Part shown: one piece after another, positions 58,263 through 64,000 of the stretch
Layout: each line of letters opens with the position of its first letter
Position numbering within the stretch: the first letter of the stretch is position 1
NCBI RefSeq assembly: GCF_008933155.1
Contig: NZ_WBVP01000009.1
Span: forward strand, 62,001-126,000
DNA length: 64,000 nt
Reading direction: 5' to 3'
From: Aliivibrio finisterrensis
GTDB lineage: Bacteria; Pseudomonadota; Gammaproteobacteria; Enterobacterales; Vibrionaceae
The notes under the pieces: generated by a model
Told to the model about the DNA's origin: nothing
What the model saw: the letters and a program-made list of their open reading frames with translations, nothing else
The model's database searches: none
Program-made: the position numbers and the translations under genes

Positions 58263-58679
58263 TTAAGCTATTGGAGGTCGATATAAGGAAGGAGATGATA
58301 ATGAACGGGGTTGTTCATTGTAAAAACCATATTTGATAGCAAAAGCTAATGAGTTAATTTGAGTATTCAAGCCAATTGGTAAAGCATAAGCCGCTACTGT
58401 ACATATTGTGTTACAACAGTTATCACCCTGTTCTGAACAATGGTCATTATTATTCATCGACATAGATGACATATCACATCCCAAATCACTACCTTGAGAC
58501 TCTTTTGGTGAATGGCATTCAGGCATGCTGTCACTCATAGGCGACATTTGACTTTGAGGCATTGCCATATTCAAGGTCATTCCTTCCATTTTCATTGGGT
58601 AGCTGTAAGCAACACTAGATAGCACTAATGCCATCAGCGTAACGCTTGTCACAACCCATTTAGAAAAAGAAGAAAACAC
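58263..58679 (-). CDS. Secreted Met/Cys/His-rich protein, first gene of the copper operon
   Basis: 138 residues. An N-terminal hydrophobic signal (WVVTSVTLMALVLSSVAYS) is followed by a metal-ligand-rich region with many Met, Cys and His residues (MKMEGMTLNMAMPQSQMSPMSDSMPECH, CDMSSMSMNNNDHCSEQGDNCCNTIC). A moderately hydrophobic stretch and the tail SLYRPPIA follow; endings of the type LYRPP are common in small proteins beside copper-resistance genes (CopL/DUF2946-like). It probably binds copper in the periplasm or membrane. It is the first gene after the CueR-type promoter and 107 bp upstream of the cusC-like gene. The family name is uncertain. The composition is directly visible. Confidence 0.72.
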   Translation of the reverse strand: MFSSFSKWVVTSVTLMALVLSSVAYSYPMKMEGMTLNMAMPQSQMSPMSDSMPECHSPKESQGSDLGCDMSSMSMNNNDHCSEQGDNCCNTICTVAAYALPIGLNTQINSLAFAIKYGFYNEQPRSLSSPSLYRPPIA

Positions 58680-58718
58680 TATAAATATTCATATATTCAT
58701 ATATTCAGAATTGGTCAG

Positions 58719-58749
58719 ATATTAAGGCTTCCACTAGGGGTAAGGTCAA
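58719..58749 (-). promoter_or_regulatory. CueR (MerR-family) type promoter of the copper operon
   Basis: On the minus strand, -35 TTGACC and -10 TAATAT are separated by 19 bp, the over-long spacer typical of MerR-family promoters. The spacer contains CTTACCCCTAGTGGAAGCC, close to the E. coli copA CueR site (CCTTCC...GGAAGG). The -10 lies 40 bp upstream of the ATG at 58679. The regulator gene itself is not in the window. Confidence 0.75.
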
Positions 58750-58877
58750 CGGTTTTATGTGAAAACCCTCTCATTTATGAAAACATCCAATGCAAAAATC
58801 TCAACGAATTAATCTAACTCATATATTTTGTTAAAAGTCCTTGATAGATTACGCAAAAAATTAAGGATGTTATTTTA

Positions 58878-59903
58878 ATGGAAAACTCTCAAAAAATCGC
58901 AAGCTTAGAGCTCGGAAGGCTTATTGCTATGTTTGCGATTATTGCTTTGCACTCACAAGTATTTATGACGTACCTCCTGATGGAGGATATCCCTGTTTTT
59001 GGTTATGCTTTTAATCAATTCACTCGTTTTGCCGTTCCTTTCTTTTTCATTTTATCCGGTTATTTTATTCAACCTAAATTAACCGCGACTCCTTTAAAAA
59101 CAATACAGTCTTACTCTGCTCCGTTATTTAAGATTTGGTTAGTATGGAGTGCTTTATGCCTAGCAATGCCTTTTAACTGGAAAAAGGTTGCTGAAAGCGG
59201 TTATCTAGCAGAACGTACTGGATATTGGAACTGGCTAACTCAGAACCCTCTTAATGCAATCATGGAAGGGGGAATGGTGCACTTATGGTTTATTCCAGCT
59301 CTTATTATCGCCGTTGCTATTATTGGTTTATTCGTTCATTTTAACAAAACAACATGGCTTATTCCTATTGCGGTTATCTTGTATTTATATGGACTTGCAG
59401 GCGGTAGCTACCAAACTCTCACCGACGTTTGGACTCCGTTTTTTACTCGAAATGGCCCTTTCTTTAGCACTTTAATGGTAGTCATTGGATTTGAATTAAG
59501 AAGAAGAGAGATTACGCTTTCATCAACTAACGCTTTGATCTTATTACTGGTTGGTTTTGCTATTCATTTTAGTGAGGCTTATTGGCTAACAAGTCTTGAC
59601 GTTCCTTTTAACCTGCATGATTTCTTAATTGGAACCCCACTCATTGGCATCGGTCTGTTTTTTCTATTGTTATCAAACCCACAACTTGGTCAGCACCCTA
59701 TCACCTTCACGTTAAGCAAGCATGTTCTTGGCATTTATGTATGCCACCTACTCTTTGTGGTTGTGTTCTTAAACATTACCGGAATGATGGGACTGACTTT
59801 AGCACTAAGAGATTTTGTGATTGTGTTTGGAACGGCTGGAGCATCTACTTTGTTTGTTTTAGCGATCAATAGAACACCACTGCGTCGATTGTTATTTAGA
59901 TAA
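58878..59903 (+). CDS. Acyltransferase-3 family membrane protein (OafA/WecH-like)
   Basis: 341 residues, about ten membrane segments. The N-terminal motif LELGRLIAMFAIIALHSQVF holds the conserved Arg and His of the family. FTRFAVPFFFILSGYFI is the usual second helix signature, and MVHLWFIPALIIA follows. These enzymes O-acetylate surface sugars or lipids using cytosolic acetyl-CoA. WecH (enterobacterial common antigen) is the closest type I can suggest, but no polysaccharide genes are adjacent. Monocistronic, with a terminator right after the stop codon. Confidence 0.87.
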   Translation: MENSQKIASLELGRLIAMFAIIALHSQVFMTYLLMEDIPVFGYAFNQFTRFAVPFFFILSGYFIQPKLTATPLKTIQSYSAPLFKIWLVWSALCLAMPFNWKKVAESGYLAERTGYWNWLTQNPLNAIMEGGMVHLWFIPALIIAVAIIGLFVHFNKTTWLIPIAVILYLYGLAGGSYQTLTDVWTPFFTRNGPFFSTLMVVIGFELRRREITLSSTNALILLLVGFAIHFSEAYWLTSLDVPFNLHDFLIGTPLIGIGLFFLLLSNPQLGQHPITFTLSKHVLGIYVCHLLFVVVFLNITGMMGLTLALRDFVIVFGTAGASTLFVLAINRTPLRRLLFR

Positions 59904-59946
59904 TAAAAAAACAGATGCATCCAGCTCCTGCGATGCATCTGTTTTA
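59903..59946. terminator. Bidirectional terminator after the acyltransferase gene
   Basis: The arms ACAGATGCATC and GATGCATCTGT are perfect, with A-runs before and T-runs after, and they lie between converging genes. Confidence 0.92.
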
Positions 59947-59973
59947 TCTCACGACTTATTGAATTAATTTCAA

Positions 59974-60819
59974 TTAACTTAATACATCAAACGCTCTCTT
60001 CGCCTCATCACTCGCCATTACTCGACCATGACCTAAGCCCGTTGTTGGATATAAGGTTACCTGCCTAATATACTCAGAAGCTGATTTAGAGAGATCAAAA
60101 CTACTAAAGCGATCTTCTTTATCATGAACAATGATGGTTAGCGCTTCTCTTTGCGTTAAGCGTTGATACGGGTTAAAACTATCAATAGAACGCTGGTATT
60201 GATCTTCTATATCACCAACAATCGCTTTAAATAATTTAATTGAGTACCCAGAGCGCTCAATGCTACGGAATAAATTCTCGGTATAGTTAAGTACTGGTGC
60301 AATTAACAGTAAAGGTGCATTATCCAACTTCACATGATGACATTCGAGTACCGCAGCCGTTCCCATGCTATGTGCGACTATCCCCACCACATCATCACAA
60401 GAATCCAATATCGCATTTAAACCTTCAATAAACGCAGGTAAATGGGCATGTTTTCCCTCACTTGCACCATGAGCTGGGTGATCAAAAGCAACGGCGGTAA
60501 ACCCCTTCGATGCGATGTATTCCATTAATGGATAGAATTGACTCGAATTCCCCGACCAGCCATGGGCCAGTACCCAAGTAGGACCAGAGCCAAGTTGATA
60601 AAGACTAAGTTCACCTTCAGATGAGTTCAACTTACTCTTTATTAACCCTTCTGGCTCAGAGTTTTTTGATTTGGTTCTTACAGGAGTTAATAGTAATTTA
60701 CGCCCCATCTTCTTCGCGTGACTGGGGATCAATAAGTGATGCAAACGCGTTACTGCATTTAAAGCACTTCGTTTAAAGCTAAACTTGTTCTCTGTACCAA
60801 AGTAAATTTCCTGACTCAT
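59974..60819 (-). CDS. Alpha/beta hydrolase
   Basis: 281 residues. A short N-terminal helical region is followed by the hydrolase core: oxyanion region VLAHGWSGNSSQFYPLM, FDHPAHGASEG, nucleophile elbow AHSMG (Ser about 151), then Asp in VHDKEDRFSSF and His in TGLGHGRVM, giving a full catalytic triad. There is no signal peptide. The substrate is unknown; lysophospholipase- or esterase-type activity is plausible. ATG 60819 is preferred on ribosome-site spacing (GGA upstream), and ATG 60831 is also possible. It converges with the acyltransferase gene and is divergent from nnrS. Confidence 0.85.
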   Translation of the reverse strand: MSQEIYFGTENKFSFKRSALNAVTRLHHLLIPSHAKKMGRKLLLTPVRTKSKNSEPEGLIKSKLNSSEGELSLYQLGSGPTWVLAHGWSGNSSQFYPLMEYIASKGFTAVAFDHPAHGASEGKHAHLPAFIEGLNAILDSCDDVVGIVAHSMGTAAVLECHHVKLDNAPLLLIAPVLNYTENLFRSIERSGYSIKLFKAIVGDIEDQYQRSIDSFNPYQRLTQREALTIIVHDKEDRFSSFDLSKSASEYIRQVTLYPTTGLGHGRVMASDEAKRAFDVLS

Positions 60820-60946
60820 GAGTACGTCCATTTATAATTTCTATATGTGCATCTTATCTAAAGTATCCTCTTTGTCGATAGAGCACTTTAAAATTTAACA
60901 ATTAGATCACAAACTCTATTGTGTAATCTAAAAATACACCCGAAAT

Positions 60947-60973
60947 ATAACATGTATAAAAAATACATGTTAT
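60947..60973. promoter_or_regulatory. NsrR-like palindromic operator upstream of nnrS
   Basis: The perfect 11-bp arms ATAACATGTAT and ATACATGTTAT are separated by AAAAA. The core ATGTAT-N5-ATACAT agrees with the gamma-proteobacterial NsrR site (ATGYATTT-N-AAATRCAT type). It ends 52 bp before the nnrS start. NsrR is a nitric-oxide-sensing repressor that controls nnrS in Aliivibrio. Confidence 0.7.
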
Positions 60974-61025
60974 TGGGTTTTATTTCAGTTATACTTATTT
61001 TGTCATTAAAAGTTGAGAACAAATT

Positions 61026-62209
61026 ATGATAAACATTACAGATAAAGCCGTTGAAGAGAAGATCCCACCGATCCTACGTCTAGGCTTTCGCCCTTTCTTT
61101 TTATTAGGCAGCATTTACGCCATTATCGCTGTTGTAATTTGGATTTGGGCGTTCCAAACTGGCCAGCCCTCTTATCTACAAGTTCCAGCGCTTTGGTGGC
61201 ACGTACATGAAATGCTTTTTGGTTTTTCGATGGCTATTGTCGCTGGTTTTGTGTTAGTGCCGTTCAGAATTGGACTGGTGTTAAAGGAACTTCCGATAAA
61301 CGACTCGGTTTGATTGTCTTATTATGGCTGTTACCAAGAGTGTTATTCTGGACTTCAGCACCACTTTGGTTAATTTCAAGTATCGAAGCATTGTTTATGC
61401 TTGCTATTGCGTATGAAGTTGGATTTCGTGTAATCAAAACTAAAGGCGTTCGTAACTTCTTCTTCATTCCGCTGTTTTTAGTCGCTATTGCCGCGAACTT
61501 CGCTAGTTACGCAACAATTAAAGGCATGCCACCATTTACTTCTGCTGCGGTTTGGGAATCCATGCTTTGGTGGTTTACGCTATTAATTTCAGTAATGGGG
61601 GCACGAGTAATCCCATTCTTTACTGCACGTCGCTTTCAGTTTGAAAAAGCACAGCCGATGATGTGGTTAGAAGCCTTATGTAATATTCCGCTGGCAATGC
61701 TATTTATTCTTAGCTTTTTCCCTATTACCTCTGCCGAAATTAGCCCGTACTTAATGGTGATAGCAGGATCAGCACAACTTATTCGTATGATTAGCTGGAA
61801 AGGGTATAAAACACTGAGTGAACCATTAGTATGGTCTCTTCATGCTGGTTATTTATGTATCCCTTTAAGCCTATTAATTCGTGGTTTTGCTAATAATAGT
61901 TTTATTTCGCACACAGCAATTCATCTCTTCGCTATTGGTGCATTAGGCGGGGTGATTTTAGCAATGATTGCTCGTGTCACTATGGGTCATACTGGTAGAG
62001 AAATCTATAAAGGACCTGTTATGTGGCCTGCTTTCTCGGCTATTATTCTTGCTGCTGTGATTCGCTCTGTCGGCGTGATCTTGTTCCCTGAATACATGAT
62101 GAATATGATCAATATTGCTGCAGTATTATGGGCATTTGCATTTGGTCTATTTGTTTGGCATTTTGCCCCTATGCTATGCAAAAAACGTGTTGATGGTCAC
62201 CCAGGTTAA
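61026..62209 (+). pseudogene. nnrS: NnrS family heme-copper membrane protein, single frameshift
   Basis: The N-terminal frame (61026-61313) reads ILRLGFRPFFLLGSIYAIIAVVIW, then ALWWHVHEMLFGFSMAIVAGFVL, matching NnrS with the HVHEM histidines. It then shifts: the second frame reads SAVQNWTGVKGTSDKRLGLIVLLWLLPRVLFW from about 61255 and continues through HLFAIGALGGVILAMIARVTMGHTGR to 62209. One missing base near 61253-61258 explains the break. Restored, the protein would have about 394 residues and 12 membrane segments, the usual NnrS size. NnrS relieves nitric-oxide stress. The lesion could be a real mutation or a sequencing error, since everything else is intact. Confidence 0.85.
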
Positions 62210-62260
62210 TTTACAGCACGAATAAACAAGATCCAACTCACATATTCTTAATATTACTGT

Positions 62261-62284
62261 CAACATTAACAATAGTTAATGTTG
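62261..62284. promoter_or_regulatory. Perfect 24-bp inverted repeat upstream of the PTS gene
   Basis: The arms CAACATTAAC and GTTAATGTTG surround AATA. There is no T-run after it, so it is more likely an operator or mRNA stem than a terminator. It lies about 80 bp upstream of the PTS start codon and 52 bp after nnrS. It does not resemble the usual NagC or Mlc site closely. Confidence 0.6.
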
Positions 62285-62366
62285 GCACAACCTTTCCTTA
62301 ATCTTCCCCTCTGTATTCTTCTCTTAGTTTAAAAATAATTACGATTTTTACTTTGAGGAATATAAT

Positions 62367-63830
62367 ATGAATGTATTAGGTTACATGCAAAAAGTAGGTA
62401 AAGCGCTGATGGTTCCTGTCGCTACGCTTCCTGCTGCCGCGATATTAATGGGTGTTGGTTACTGGATGGATCCAACTGGTTGGGGTGCCAACAGTGTATT
62501 CGCTGCGTTTTTAATTAAATCAGGCGGAGCTATCATTGATGTGATGCCGATGCTATTTGCCATTGGTGTGGCGTTTGGTTTGAGTAAAGACAAAAACGGT
62601 TCGGCGGCACTAGCAGGTTTCATCTCTTTTACCGTTGTTACTACCCTTCTTTCTCCTGCGGTTGTGGCTCAACTTGAAAACATCCCTTTAGATCAAGTTC
62701 CTGCGGCGTTCGCTAAAATTAATAACCAGTTTATTGGTATTATTGTTGGTATTATTTCTGCTGAAATTTACAACAAATACTCTACGGTTGAGCTACCAAA
62801 AGCACTTGCTTTCTTTAGTGGCAAGCGTCTTGTTCCTATCTTGACATCAATTGCTGGTATGGCTCTATCATTCGTACTGCTTTACGTATGGCCTGCTATT
62901 TTTGATGCGCTAATCTCATTTGGTACTCAACTTCAATCAATGGGTGCTGTAGGTGCGGGTCTATTTGGTTTCTTTAACCGTTTAATGCTAAGTGTTGGTA
63001 TGCACCATGCGCTTTACCCTGTGTTCTGGTTTGATGTTGTTGGTATTAACGATATTCCAAACTTCTTAGGTGGCGCACAGTCTATTGCTAACGGCACTGG
63101 TATTCCGGGTCAAACAGGCATGTACCAAGCTGGCTTCTTCCCTATCATGATGTTTGGTCTTCCTGGTGCTGCACTGGCTATGTACCACTGTGCAGAAAAA
63201 CGCAATAAAGCCGCGGTATTCTCTATCATGCTTGCAGCTGCAATGGCGTCATTCTTTACTGGTATCACTGAACCGCTAGAATTCAGCTTCATGTTCCTTG
63301 CTCCGTGGTTATACCTGATCCATGCAATCTTAACGGGTCTATCTCTGTTCATCGCTGCAAGCATGGAATGGATGGCTGGTTTTGGTTTCTCTGCAGGTTT
63401 AGTCGATTTTGTACTTTCAAGCCAAAATCCATTAGCGGTTAAATGGTACATGTTGATCCCACAAGGTCTTGTATTCTTTGTTCTTTACTACACCATCTTT
63501 AGATTCGCGATTAAGAAGTTTAACTTCCTAACTCCAGGTCGTGGTGAAGACATGAATAAAGATGACTCTGTAGAAGAGAACATTACAGATGTAACCAATG
63601 CCTACATTGAAGCAATTGGTGGTGCAGACAATATTCTAGAAGTAGATAACTGTATTACTCGCCTACGTTTAACAGTAAAAGACTCTGGCCTTGCTGATAA
63701 AGATAAGCTGAAATCAATTGGTGCAGCAGGTGTTGTTCCAATGGGTAAAGGTGGCTTACAAGTAATCATTGGCCTAGGAAAAGTAGATAAAGTTGCTGCT
63801 GAAATGAAAGTGATTTTAAAAGCAGAATAG
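62367..63830 (+). CDS. PTS EIICB permease, N-acetylglucosamine/glucose family (NagE-like)
   Basis: 487 residues. The EIIC domain covers about 1-385 (MNVLGYMQKVGKALMVPVATLPAAAILMGVGYW; KALAFFSGKRLVPILTS; MYQAGFFPIMMFGLPGAALAMYH; FFTGITEPLEFSFMFLAPWLYLIHAILTG). EIIB covers about 405-487, with phosphocysteine Cys429 in NCITRLRL. EIIA is absent, so phosphate would come from a separate EIIA such as Crr. Sequence is closer to Vibrio NagE than to PtsG, but GMHHALYPVFWF differs from the usual LHHALNSVFWF, so it may be a paralog with a different sugar. It could be a sensor partner for Mlc if it carries glucose. AGGAATAT precedes the ATG. Confidence 0.88.
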   Translation: MNVLGYMQKVGKALMVPVATLPAAAILMGVGYWMDPTGWGANSVFAAFLIKSGGAIIDVMPMLFAIGVAFGLSKDKNGSAALAGFISFTVVTTLLSPAVVAQLENIPLDQVPAAFAKINNQFIGIIVGIISAEIYNKYSTVELPKALAFFSGKRLVPILTSIAGMALSFVLLYVWPAIFDALISFGTQLQSMGAVGAGLFGFFNRLMLSVGMHHALYPVFWFDVVGINDIPNFLGGAQSIANGTGIPGQTGMYQAGFFPIMMFGLPGAALAMYHCAEKRNKAAVFSIMLAAAMASFFTGITEPLEFSFMFLAPWLYLIHAILTGLSLFIAASMEWMAGFGFSAGLVDFVLSSQNPLAVKWYMLIPQGLVFFVLYYTIFRFAIKKFNFLTPGRGEDMNKDDSVEENITDVTNAYIEAIGGADNILEVDNCITRLRLTVKDSGLADKDKLKSIGAAGVVPMGKGGLQVIIGLGKVDKVAAEMKVILKAE

Positions 63831-63913
63831 CAATCTAATTAAATACGAACCATATTTAGTTAAATTGGTATCAGCCCCATAATGTTCGTACCAGATGTTA
63901 TGGAGTACAACTC

Positions 63914-63949
63914 AAGAGCCTTAATTCTTCCCCCTTTAAGGCTCTTTAT
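63914..63949 (+). terminator. Terminator after the PTS gene
   Basis: The 11-bp arms AAGAGCCTTAA and TTAAGGCTCTT are perfect, followed by TATG. It lies about 85 nt after the stop codon. The intervening 3' region has no supported gene. Confidence 0.75.
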
Positions 63950-64000
63950 GATGTATTCCTATTTTCGTTATTTTCAAAACTAGTTATCTAATCACTCTCT

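Noticed and set aside
52429-58749. Copper region as a recently acquired island
   Set aside because: No integrase, transposase, tRNA or direct-repeat boundaries are seen. Base composition looks like the surroundings to the eye.
61245-61320. Programmed frameshifting in nnrS
   Set aside because: No slippery heptamer or downstream structure is obvious, and NnrS proteins are normally encoded in one frame.

Overview
The window is AT-rich chromosomal DNA from a gamma-proteobacterium of the Vibrionaceae, most probably Aliivibrio (fischeri/logei/salmonicida group). The case rests on Vibrio-type protein families (CsiV, DUF3069, DUF2960, DUF3010, a PlzB-like PilZ protein beside mfd, NagE-type PTS permease without EIIA), enterobacterial-like core enzymes (Mlc, PykA, AdiA, LolCDE), very AT-rich intergenic DNA, and several freshly broken genes. 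No rRNA, tRNA, CRISPR array, prophage or complete insertion sequence was seen. Species assignment is inference.

Layout. 1-8.7 kb: 3' end of a gltS paralog, small conserved proteins (GNAT-like protein, DUF3010, an unlisted 37-residue lipoprotein, CreA, an OmpA-domain lipoprotein, DUF3069/DUF2960), the RavA-ViaA chaperone operon and threonine aldolase LtaE. 8.7-17 kb: sugar control and envelope recycling (Mlc with a CRP-type palindrome upstream, QueE, PykA, NagZ and AnmK back to back), a FhuF-like ferric reductase, a MITE-like element and a porin. 17-24.6 kb: RRM protein, two tandem RluA-family pseudouridine synthases with long coiled-coil N-terminal regions, a stand-alone RodA-like flippase/polymerase, a full gltS and a DedA protein; a 63-bp direct repeat lies upstream of gltS and of dedA. 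24.6-32.2 kb: zwf-pgl-gnd operon (oxidative pentose phosphate pathway), then an acid-resistance pair, arginine decarboxylase with a PotE-like antiporter. 32.5-42.2 kb: lolCDE, PilZ protein, mfd, csiV, a DsbA-like lipoprotein and a membrane-anchored FKBP. 42.2-52.4 kb: methyltransferase, hutIGUH histidine degradation operon, MATE exporter, DUF2164, chemotaxis receptor.

52.4-58.8 kb is the most unusual region: a copper-defence operon (Met/Cys-rich secreted protein, CusC-, CusB- and CusA-like tripartite RND pump, CopI-type cupredoxin) headed by a promoter with the 19-bp spacer and dyad of a CueR-controlled promoter. The pump is decaying: cusC has a 3' frameshift, cusB has two frameshifts and two C-to-T-type stop codons, and cusA has an internal deletion of about 275 codons plus frameshifts. 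The end genes (Met/Cys-rich protein and cupredoxin) remain open. 58.8-64 kb holds an acyltransferase-3 protein, an alpha/beta hydrolase, a frameshifted nnrS preceded by a perfect NsrR-like palindrome, and a NagE-type PTS permease preceded by a perfect 24-bp palindrome.

I did not find a convincing wholly new system. The best leads are the selective decay of the CueR-controlled copper operon, the tandem coiled-coil RluA enzymes, the repeat pair around gltS, the unpaired RodA paralog and the decarboxylase/antiporter pairing. All identity statements come from reading the sequence and remembered family members, without database searches.
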